Shown here piece by piece: positions 49,901-61,977 of a stretch of DNA of 64,000 nt. This DNA comes from Schistocephalus solidus. Its lineage: Eukaryota > Platyhelminthes > Cestoda > Diphyllobothriidea > Diphyllobothriidae. The notes beneath the pieces were generated by a model. The model was not told the origin of the DNA. It made no database searches and saw only the letters and a program-made list of their open reading frames with translations. Made by a program: the position numbers and the translations under genes. Each line of letters starts with the position of its first letter. Positions within the stretch are counted from its first letter, which is position 1. The stretch lies in assembly GCA_017591395.1 (NCBI GenBank), contig WEDG01001408.1:248001-312000 (forward strand), in the 5' to 3' direction.

Positions 49901-52900
49901 CCTAACCTCGACCTCTGCATAACCGCTTGTTCTAATATTACTGTTCTACCCGAACCTGCAGGGTGATAGAGGTCAGCCTGGACCAATGGGAGAACAGGGA
50001 CCACCCGGAGAGCCAGGCCCAAAAGGTCAGCCTGGTGAGGAAGGAGATGATGGCCCCATGGGCGAAGAGGGAGAGATCGGCGAACCAGGTGAACCCGGTA
50101 GCCTCGCAGAGCTGTTGAAAGGTATTCGCGGTTTGCTCGGTCAGCCAGGACCACGCGGTGTCCGTGGGGAGGCCGGTGAGCCTGGCGAGGCTGGTGCCCA
50201 AGGTGAGCTTTCGTTCTATAGAAGTTCTGCCCAGTTGACTAAACTTATTGCTCTGATTGCTTAATCAAGTTTGTTGATGGATAGAGGCGGTAGCAGAAAA
50301 GCGATATGTGGACTGTGAACCCAGAAAGCGTGATTTCATTCAAGCTCTCGGTCGTCCAACACTTCAGTTTTGAGTTAAGCCTTCAGTGTGTAATTTAAAG
50401 CGTGCTTATAATTAGATCAAACGGAGCTTCCCTGCCGAGTCACACTGGGCGTTTCATAGACCCTTTATCCATCAGATAGCATTGGTAATTATTCTATCTT
50501 TCTCACTACAAAATAACCGTGGTCTTGGAAAAAAGTCTACAAATTAAAATGTTTTAAATAATGTTAAAGGCATTTGAAGATGCTAACCTTATATATAAGG
50601 GATTTTTGAACACGTTACCTAACGCCTTTTGGCTAGTAGGACTCGATATAAGTAATGTTTGTTTAATGCCGTTTAAGTTTGAGCATTACAAAGACTTCCA
50701 GGTACCGGCGATGACTGTCTTCTCTTCTTCGATTTTTGGAAATGACCATCTGTCAGTCTATTGGGACGCTTAAATTATGCACTTTTATAAATCAAATGAC
50801 CTTGTGATGACCCAGCATACGTACCGTTTACTTATCATCACCTACGTAGTAAATTACTCCACATTCAGAGTACATCCACAGAATGTGCTGAGGAGGGAAA
50901 ACTTACCGATTCCTCCTCTATCCTTCAACCAAATTACTGTCGATGCCAATCGTCCTGAAAGATGGCTCTTTCCATGTGATGTCGTGTGAAACGGAGTCTT
51001 TAAGAATTTAGCACCTCCCAAGCGAATTCAATAAAACAGGCCAACCCAACAAAAACGTAATATGTGACCCACCTAAGAGAAAAAATGAGAGGTCAGTGAG
51101 TAATATGGGACCAGTGGTAATACGATGGAGCTAAATGATAAAAAGGAGAGTGCCTACCTAATACTAACCCTCTCCATTGCTTTCGTTAAAATTAGTTGCT
51201 GGATTAGTGGGGCCACACAATAGTTTGTTGCCCCGAGAAGTTTGTGGATTGCAAGATCTAATGGTTTTACATCACGCCCACTAATATGCGCGTTCTCATG
51301 CCTAGCTGACAGGACCCGCTTTTATTCTGACCTTTGACGGGAGTAAGGATGCGGCCCATTCTGCGCGATCTTTCATTATCAAAGTAAAACGGATGCGTTT
51401 CGAAAATACCGTAGCATCCTTATAGTCACCACTTTTAAATTTGCCATTTGACCCGATACTTCAGTCCTCCTACCGCCAACGAACTATTTTGTGTGACCCT
51501 ACTAACCCGTTAGCGAATGCTAACCCTAACGAATACAATGATTAGATTTAGAGTTACGTTGGCATATAGTGCGGTCACGTTTTGAAATATCCGCGGAGTC
51601 CTAAGAGTCCCGCTTAGAAAGTTGATAGTTGACGCGATACTTTGGTCCTCCTATAGCCAACGCAATATTATATGACCCTACTAACCCGGCAGCGAATGCC
51701 TCCACTAACAAGCACAATGGGTTTAGTTAGGGTAAGGTTGGCACATGGTAGAGTCGCGTATTACACGCTGACCTATCCTCTGTTCCCTTAGTTGGATCAC
51801 ATATAATATTCTTGCCAATGACGCTTTTAAGAGGGGGATCGAATACTGAATCTTCCATATTTGCAGGAAAAGAAGAAGAAAGTGAGCTGTTAGAAAAACC
51901 AAAACTGGAAGTAGCCTGCCAGTTTAGTTTGCGGTTGGTTGCTGTTGCGGTAAATAAGCGCAATCTTGTTAAGAACCACCATTTAGCCTAACAAAAGTAT
52001 AATGTATAAGGCCAAAAGCTTTACGTCAGCTTAGCAAACGTGGGTGGAAAGTGGTGAAAATGTAACAGTGTTTCCGTTTATTGCCTAATTTTCACTGCAG
52101 GGCAACCGGGAATCGAAGGCGAACCCGGTCAAGATGGTGTGCCAGGTGAAGATGGCGAAGATGGAGAACCAGGTGTCATGGGACCGCAAGGAGAACAGGG
52201 TCTTCTTGGTAAGTCATTCTTTATTCTCGTCAGTTTAAATATGTCATGCAACAAAAGGCTCCCTAGTGGTAAATTTTAGAAATCAGCCACTTTCCCGGCT
52301 ATTACACTGTCAATTCATCACTGGAAAAATGGTTTGACCTTTATTAGACACTACTTTTAGATTTCTTAAAACAAAGGTTTGCCTTTTATCATCTATCAGA
52401 CCTTGGCTGAAATGCGTAAGTGCCAATTGACGTCAGTATTTTATAAAACCCCTTGGCTGACAGCAGACTTCGTCCTCCAGTGCATGGAATAAGCATTCTT
52501 TGAGAATTTTACGTTTACTTTACTTTCTAGCATGTAAATCCTGACCGACCAAGGGTAAAATACCAAAGTTTGGGCACTGGGCTTTCGGGTGTTCTATCTG
52601 CTCATTAAATCTTTAGAATGATGGGCTGGTTCTGGACAACGCAAGTCACGTTTTATTTCGCAGGGTTGGCTGACAGCGCGTATTTACCATCGTCCCTCCA
52701 AAAATGTGTCATCGACGCCTATTCCATTTCAATAACGCTGATTAATGAAGAAAACTTTTAGAATAGAACGTTGGCTTTTTGATATTGATGTTTGCCTTCT
52801 GGTTTAGAGGCGTTTTAAGTGGGCATTGTTTTTGTCGGTGACTTAGAAAAACGCGCCAAATCGTGTGCGCATACTGTGTTCTATCGAGAGTTTTGTGGAA

Positions 52901-55900
52901 CTACTGACAGCAGAAGAGTTTTCAAAGGGTTTTCGAGGACTAGAAAATCTGCACCTGATTCTTGAAAATGCATTGTTAGTACGCATGTCAGTCATATTTT
53001 ACGTTAATAAACTGCTTCCTAAAGGGTAGTTGTAAACCCCAACTTTAAAATATATAGCAGAGTAAGAATGCCTTATATGGCCGCCGATACAGGCCCTGAG
53101 TTAAAATTCAAGAGGGGTATACATTTCTGTCTTAACCATAACATTAAACTCTAACATATAATGAAACTGTCACCGTAATCTTAATCCTAGACCTACAGTC
53201 CACACGACCCGAAATCTTAGTCCTTAGCCTTATATTGACCCTAACACCAACGCTGACCTTAACCCCAAAATTAAACATAAGCCTCACCTTAATCCTAACC
53301 TTAAATCCCCGAAATTTGGCACAAGTCACATGTATCGTGGGTTTTTCCTATTTCCGCTTTCTGGTTAGGCGGTCATGCAAGGTTTCCTTACTAATAGCAG
53401 TACTGAAATGACTGTTGATCAGCCTTCTGACTGTGCCAGTTATCTTGTAGCCTACTCTCCGTCAAAGGTCAACCCTATTTTCAGATCATCATGGTTTAAG
53501 CATGCCATTTGAAGGCCATTCAGAGGGCGCAGTCAGAGACGGACGTTACGGGACGCAGATGCCGGGGGACGGGGGTGTGAAATATGGGCTGGAGCTTGAC
53601 CGCCGCACATTGTGTGTCCATGGCTAGGTCGTCCTGGTGATGCCTGTCGTCACCTGGACGGTCTTGGTTAAACCTCACCAGGATACCAGTTATGCTTTTA
53701 GGGTCAACGGACATCCTTCGAATCCAGTGCATCAGTTGAGGTCCGTTTTGGCGTTACCTACATCATCTCGGCTCGCGCGGCAGCTGTATGACTTGCGGCC
53801 TGATGGTTATTTCGGACCAGTCCTACAGCCCCTCCCCCAGCTCTCCCCCGGCCCTACCTCCAACACTGATTCGGAAAGAGTCGAGGTCAACTCCCTGTTT
53901 TCGAGCCGACATAAAAATAAATTCGTTAGACCCGCAGAAACAAAAAACGGAAAAAAAAACGACTTTTGAAAGCACCCTACACAAGAAAAATGTTTGCAGT
54001 AAATAGTAGTAACAGCAGTATTAGTATTAATAATACGTAAATATTGTTTCTCCAGTTTCCCGCATAAATTTATCAATAAGCCAACTAGATCCTAACCATT
54101 TTAAGACTAATAAATTCATTTATCGGCCACCTATGCGGACACTGGATGTTCGACGCATTTTATATTGAGAGTATACAATTTTCGGCAACTTATCCGGAAA
54201 TCTGACCATGTAAATTGAGCTAGAAAACATTTTTTGTAACCTAATTCAACCCTTTATCGTGCAATTTTATATAACTCCAAAAGTGTTCATTAATTATAAG
54301 CACTACTTGGACCTATTATTTGATTAGTTTCGATATAGTATTCTTATGTTTCCCCGTTAAACTCTAAGTTGAGATAATTTTTGCGAACTGAAAATCCTGA
54401 TTGCTGGATATATGCAAAGTGGTATTATTCAAATACATGTAAAATGTGAGCTTTTGCCATCGTTTTAAAAGTAGGAAATCATTAATGTATTCTTGTGCTC
54501 ATGAGCAGATATTCGCGTCACAGTGTACTGGATGTCATATATTTTTAATGAACAAATAATATTGATTACTTCTTTTCGAGTTTACAGCAAAAGAATAGAA
54601 ATATCGTCCATTTTAGCTTAATCTAAAAGTATTTAGTTGTAGCTTCGGGCCTAAAGAATTAGGAATCTCCATTTTCAACCTATGACTTGTGCAATTAAAA
54701 TTTTTTTACTAATAAATTAGTGAATCATCTTCCTTACTTAAGACATCATTCAGAACTTTAGAGGTTGAAACCGCTGGCCAGCCGGTTTCACGTATCATTG
54801 TGTCGTCTGAGTGATTGGCGCTTCGCAGCAGCAAAGGTCTAGGGTATCCTCCTATCGCTGGCTAGTGTCCATTTCATATTGCAATTCAAAACACAAGATT
54901 CTGATTTAAAATTTCTACAAATAACATGAAGACCCGAAATCAAGTCCAACCTGAAAGGAATAACTTTAAAAGAGGCTCCTATAAGGTTTTCAAGGTTGGT
55001 GGAAAAAGTGAACTAATATTTGTCGTTCGATTCTGTCCAAAAGTGATAGTTTCACAGACTACTCAAAATATTAATTGCAATCAAAAAGGTTACTGATTCC
55101 AATACAAACCTAGATGAGGTCTTATAAAAAGCATATTTTACCATATCTGAATTTACGTTGGTTCGATATAACATAGAGGTAGGTCCTGGTAAGACTGTAA
55201 ACCGATAATTGACCTGTTGAGCTTCTCGGCACCTGATACATACTCCCACGCCAAGGATAATTACAGCGAATTTCTATCTTCGGTTGCAGTGCTTTTTGGA
55301 AATCCCTATTAAAGCGTGCCGCCTCCGATACTGGAAGCAACGAAGGCAGAAGTCAGCTTACTACCCTTTGGCAAAATAAATAAACGGTGTCTACAAGACA
55401 CAGGCAACTGGTTGTACCTGCGATTATTTATGTCAGCTAATAAAAACTGTTTAACTGTCAAAGATGCACAACCGGTAATCAGAAAGCTAACAAAACTGAA
55501 TTTTGAACGTTTAGTGCTCTTTTCCAGTCTTTCCAAAGTCTACAAGGCACAAATATCAAGGTGCGTTATTATTCCGTCCAATCTGATATCCAGGGGCATG
55601 TCTCAAAAGTTTCTCAGATAAAAAGTTATGACAACCAAAGAACTGCTAATAGTTTTGGTTGGCTAAGAAGTCTGACACTGCTTTGGAAGACTTGACGCCT
55701 AAAACAACACAAGTTTCCACATTATGGTTAAACATACAGACTGGCTGACTCAAACGCAATTTTAAAAAATTAGAAAAATGAAAAGGCAGCAACTGTACGA
55801 GATATCACTATATGCTACGTGCAAAGAGAACCCAACAAGGGTATGATTTCACCATTTGCCTGAACTTCAGAAGCGAAAAGGGGACCTTCGTTATGTCTCG

Positions 55901-58900
55901 ATATGAACTGTCTAAGTAATTCGGGGGAAATGCAAATCGTTTCACTCCCTGGAAAAGCATCAGAGGGTAATATGAATAGCCCACCAACCCGACGCTCATG
56001 CAGGTGATACGAGTATCCCAGGCTGCAATGTGCTAACAAGTTACATACACCAATAGTTTGCTGCGATCGAAAATAAATTAATCAGGGTATAAACTAGCCA
56101 AATAGAGGAAATCGCCTTTCAGAAACCTCTCAATGAATTCGTATTTTGGCATTAAAAACGTCTCCCTATTTAGGCATAAAAACATTCCGGCCCTCAGTTA
56201 GATGCCACTAGCACGAACTGTATCTAATTACCCTACAACAGTTGGTTTGGTAGACTTCATTAGTGGTGTTTCCATGATCCTTTTGACTTAGCCTAACTTA
56301 GGGATAAGGTTGGAACAATACAAGAACATGCTAAGTTTTGAAGTTACAGCTCGTAAGGAAAGACTTACCCATAAAATCAACCCTATTTTTTAACGGACAT
56401 GGTTCCCATGTCAAAAACAATTTTCCGGTAACAGAAATCTACCTTTTCGGTAAATCATTTCTCATTTCGAATGTGCCATATTGTGAAAAGTTAAAAATTC
56501 AATTAGTTCCGTCTTTCAGATATGTTTTACTCTCAAAAGACAGCGAATATATATTTTGGACAATTGTCTTAGCCGAGCATAATGCAGTGCTAGACCTCAA
56601 CTGCATAAGGAGCCCCGGGCTCGCAATGTACATAGTTGTAGAGAAAGCGGTTTTGGAAACCAGGGAAGACACGCGGAATCATGCAGATGGCGAACCAATG
56701 AGAGTATTCATTGGCTGCCTATGGATCTGCCACCAGCTTCAGACCTACCTGCGGTTTTTGTTCCGGTTAATATTTTTGATACTGTGGATACATGATGCTG
56801 CATTTTCACAGGAGATCAATAGTAGGTGACTAAGCTGTATGAATTTGTAGAAGTAAGTAAAAAAACGAGTATTCGCAAGATGCGTCGCTCATCTTTGAAA
56901 ACAATCTTTTATGTCTCCGATAAGTCTTGCCATCTGTAAATTTCAACTAAGACATCAAGTGTGACAGTTAAGGCCCGGTTATTTTTAAGCTAAATTTATT
57001 GACTGACGCCCAGAAAAACCAGTCACAAACGAAGTAAACAGGCTCACCTTATACTCGTAGATGTTGCATTTAAACGCCTCCTACAAATTTCTGGATGCTA
57101 AACATAAATGTTTGAAACATATTACGCTTTCACCTTTTCTTATGGAAATGGGCATATATCAATATAAATACTTGGCTTTCTTTGGTTGCTCTAAAGTCTG
57201 ACATGGTTTGTTCTAAACGCAGGTCCTGACGGTGAACGTGGACTGGAAGGCGAACCTGGCGAATATGGTCTGCGTGGCCCGCTTGGTCCGAAGGGCGAGC
57301 CCGGTCCAAAGGGTGCAAGAGGCCCTAGCAAGACGGACTGTCCGCCCGCCCCTCAAGGTGAACAGGGCGTAATGGGCCCAGTGGGACCCATGGGACCCCC
57401 GGGGCCACAAGGAGACCCTGGTAGGCCCTTTATGTTGACCTAATATGCATCACTGCATAAATAACATCTGTTATAGCATGTGAATTACACTTTTTAGTTT
57501 AAGTACGAGCAAAACGCAAGTAATTCCTTTGAGACCGTCAGCTTTAAAATGGCTTGTTGAGTTAGTTTTTATGCATTTTCTAGATTTTATTGTTTGTTTC
57601 GCATCCGCTCACTTCTCGCAGGATCTGATGGTGCACCCGGTATGAAGGGCGAGATGGGTGAAGCTGGTGTTGGACAGCCAGGAGAAAAGGGCGAGCCGGG
57701 AATCATCGGAGAACCCGGAGCCATGGGTATGTAATAAATAAGTTAACTTTGAAGAACTTTCGAGCCCAGTGACAGTACATCTATAAGAAAACTGTGTCAT
57801 CACCGAACCAAAGTCACTTTAGAGTAGGAAGCTTCCTTTGTAGGACTATATCCACAATAAATTGGATACCACCCCCAAATGGAAATGTAAACAGGGTAAA
57901 TATCAAATGATTTGGGGATAATTCCTGTGGAGTAGCGAATTAATGGCTTTAGTGGGAGATTACACAACTATTTAAGCGTGGGAATATGAGAAAAGATGAG
58001 CGATGGACTAAAAGCACATATGATGATTAGGGGATTGCTTATTTGGCATTTGGAAGGACATGGAAACAAGATCTCAGTAGTATGTTTGATTTTTTGCCAA
58101 ATTCCAGCAAACTTAAGGTTTGGTTTGGGGTTCAGGTTAGGGATAAGGTAAAGTTTAGGTTAGGGTTGATTGTAGGGTTCCGTTTAAGGTTTGACTTAGG
58201 GATAGTATGAGGATTAGGGCCGTTAATATTAACTCTTCCGGGAATTAAGCGTAAGGTCATCTATCTCACGTTTGAGAGGTGGCTCCTAAGCCCTTGTCCT
58301 ACCGTAGAAGCCAGTTAAGCACAAGGTTGACCCCATACTGATCGCTTGCCCGCACGCAGAAGAATTCGACTGCGCACATCTGCACACCTTAGCATACCCA
58401 ATACCCTACTGCGTACTTTTTTCCCTATCGATTGCTACCAGTCGTGCAAAACGTTTTTGGCAAACGCAGAATTAGTGCGTGTGTGTGTGTGTGTGCTGGC
58501 CGGCCGGCCGGTACAGATGCATGAATGCTTTTGAACTTATCCGATTCCCCCCTGACCATCCCTCTGAACATAAATTCCTATTGGCTGTCCCGTTGGCTGG
58601 CACGCAAAACACATGCATGTGCCGTGTGGTCAGGGCGTTTCCGGGCTGCATGCGTGTGTAGAGAAAACGGAACCTGTTCCTGTTTTGCCCACGACAGCCG
58701 GTTTAGCATTGCTTCGTGTATAGGTGGTTGCAAGTTCGAGCGTTCTCGGCAAACCTTTGGTTCGTTATTTTACATGTTTCTTGGTCTTTTCATCTTTATC
58801 CTGTCCAGCTTATAAGATATTTGCCTTTTGATTTTTTAATTTAATTCATCCTTTTTTCTTTAAAAGGGTTATCTCGCCTTTGTGCTCCCGATAACCCACT

Positions 58901-61900
58901 GCACTATTTTGGGCCCCTTCTTGTACAATAACTATTAGAAATGTCGCCAGCATCCTGGTCTGTTAAGTCTCTTAAAGGGCAAATTTTTTAGAAAAAATAA
59001 CCTTTCAATGTAAGATTACTTCTAATATCCAATATTTGACCATATTTAAAATAACCTTTCAGTTTTAGTTAACTGTTACTTAATTTTTTAAGACAATGAA
59101 ATCAACTGTATATAAGTCTGAATAAAGCGTAGGCATATACCATTTCTGTTATTCCGTTCAGCCATTTTATGTTATCCCCATTAACGTAGGATTCGGAATC
59201 CAAAAGTTAAAATTAGATTAAATTTAAATTAGTGGTCAAACCACCATATTTTTTATAACTTAACGTTTTTGGAAAGATTTCCTGTCAAGCCAAAATTTCA
59301 TTAAACCAAAGTTAGTTTCAATCAAACAAAAATGTTCAAAGTTAACAAATTCGGTTACCGTGCATAACAAGGTACGAAAAGAGTAATTTGTTTTTTATGA
59401 AATGTGCAAAAATTTGATGAGTCTCTCTTTAATTAAGCTACGTACAGTTCATCGTAGCAAACTCCTATTAGAATGAAACTGAAGGGTCGGATTTTCAGTG
59501 ACTTCAAAATTAAGAGAAGGTTCATTGGAACTATTTGATTCTTATTATTTTACGGAACCGTTTTAAATAAAATCATCACTTAATTGGGAGCCAAAAAGAA
59601 GTTAAGTTATTAAAATTTCACTCGACTGACCCAATTGTGAAGAACTCTGCGGATTCAATGGGATTCGAAGACATTGAAGTAACTGGGACAGATTAATTAT
59701 TTAATTTTACCAAACAAATCTTGAAGGTAAATGAATCTGGTATTCAGTAAGTGGATTCAGCTTGAAGGCTAATAAAAATTCTGCTTGAGCAGTCTGTTTA
59801 TTGCTTCAAAATTTTCGGATTCCATGGGTTACAGTAGGTTGAGTCAGTAACTGAACCTAAACTGGATTAAAATCGTAGCTTTTCGGTTAAGACTTCGTAG
59901 CTTTTAGGTGGTGGGAACGTCAACTACACTCAAGCCTTGTCTTTACCGTCTTTTTCAAATAACTACAAGTTCGCCAAGTTTTTTAAAATCTGGTTCTGAA
60001 TAATTATTCCATATCAGCCAAAATCTGCCATGAATATGAACACTTGACTGGTGTTCATTTTCACACTCAAAAGGCGTTTCTCTTGGCTTGACCAATATTA
60101 TGGGAAAAAATATTAGCTTTTATTTTTGCGGATACCTAGAAAAGGGTATAAGACCACTTTTCACGCAATCTGTGTAAAAGTAGCTTAGCATTTCCTGTGA
60201 TATAGAAAATCTAAGTATAAAAACAGTTATTTTGCTAAGGTTGCGAACCAGAGTAAATATGGCAGACATTGTATAAAATATTTTTTACATCATTATCTGC
60301 AGAACCGTGTTGTATCAATGCTGTGATCCGAACCCCTTTTAACACTCCTTAATATCACCAAAACTGCCTATGCTCCGTCCTTCGTCTTGATGGATTCCTT
60401 TGACATTCTCTTCTCGTTCTAATGGTGTCCAAAAATTGTGGCAAATTTCGGAACAAACAAATTCCCTTACAATATTCTTCATGATTTGTGAGAAAATTAT
60501 TATTCTTCTTATAAGCAGAATGTCAACCGCATTTGCTGTTGCAAACGTAAAGTAAGCATAATGACTTTAAAACCTTTAGCCAAAGCGACCTATGGGAAAG
60601 GAACACTATCCGCAGCTAGCTTCCACAGGTCTTCTTTACTGAAGTATTTTAAAACAGAAACTCCAAAGACAGTTTGGCGAGTATAAGTTTGCTTTCAACA
60701 AATTCTTCTCAGGCTTTTAAATTGATAGTTCCATGTATATTTAGATAGCAATAAAAATTTAAATGACTGATGAAAACTTATCGAAAGCAAACGTATAGTC
60801 ATCAAACTTTCTTCTTAATTTTTTAAGGGGAGTTTTGCTACGCTAGAACAATAAATATTTTAATTTACAGAACTCCTACTTGGTCATCAAAAGAGTGAAT
60901 TCTTATACTGATTTATGGAGTCTACTTTTTAGTGCGTGCGGTTGTTGCTAAGCGCAGTAATAAAGGGTTTTTGAGTCTTTATTAAGAATCACGTAACCCA
61001 CTGACCGCAATATAACAAACTTAATTCTTAGTGGATTCCAGCAGCATTGAGAGATTCCGCCCCAACTTCACACCTAAAACTGCGTTCCAAATATTTAACT
61101 GGATGCGTTTTTTTGGGATAAACCCACGCTCACAGTCCTGAAAGTCGCTTTCAATCAACGCTTTTCAGGTGGATGGACTATACCCGTATGTCAAATTGCT
61201 TGTTTCATTCTGTAAGTAAGATACTTGGATTCATGCTACTGCCAAAGTTAGACATCATTTATTCGAAAGTATTTGCAGGCCTCTCTCCTTCAGTATATGT
61301 CCTGAGGTGCATTTTGATAATTAAAGTAGTGGCAGTGTATATGGAATATGGAAAATACCGACAGAACGCCATCAAGTCATTAAAGCTGGTATTTAATGCC
61401 CTCATTTCCATTCACACATGAAGAAAACTGTGTCTTACAAGATGAACAGCATGGCTGTTGTTGCATTCAAGTCGCTTCAAGAGAAAAACATTTAAACCTG
61501 TTAAATCTGTTGCACAGTCTTTCATATTTACCCTTGTCTTCCTGATTTTGATAAAATGCAACCCGCAATAAGAAGTTTAATCAGAAATGCCCCAGATGTG
61601 GCGTATTACTTCATTTAATAAATCCTTTCTTTCGATCTTGATTCAATTCCATTCCCATTTTATCAATCACGCTAGCAGCGGGTCGTCCCTCGTTCCATGC
61701 AGTTATTGTGTTTACCCCTTGAATTTTAGAAGTAATGATTTCAAAAGTTACGAGTTTCAGGCACCTCACTTGACTTTCTCAAACGAATGAGCTCAGAAGG
61801 AATATAAGGTCATTATTCCTTAAATGAAATTTCTAACGAATTCTTCCTTCTTCAGCTATCATTTCGAGGATCATGCAAAATCCGATGCACTATAGATCAG

Positions 61901-61925
61901 TCTTTTTCTACATATTCAAGAGAAC

Positions 61926-61977
<52 letters not shown>

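Noticed and set aside
56338..56829. Longest single open frame of the window (163 codons) with NGHGSHV, reminiscent of a DDE transposase motif
   Set aside because: The catalytic aspartate position holds asparagine, the flanking sequence does not follow the transposase pattern, it has no ATG at its start, and it lies inside intron 27. Chance is the simpler reading.
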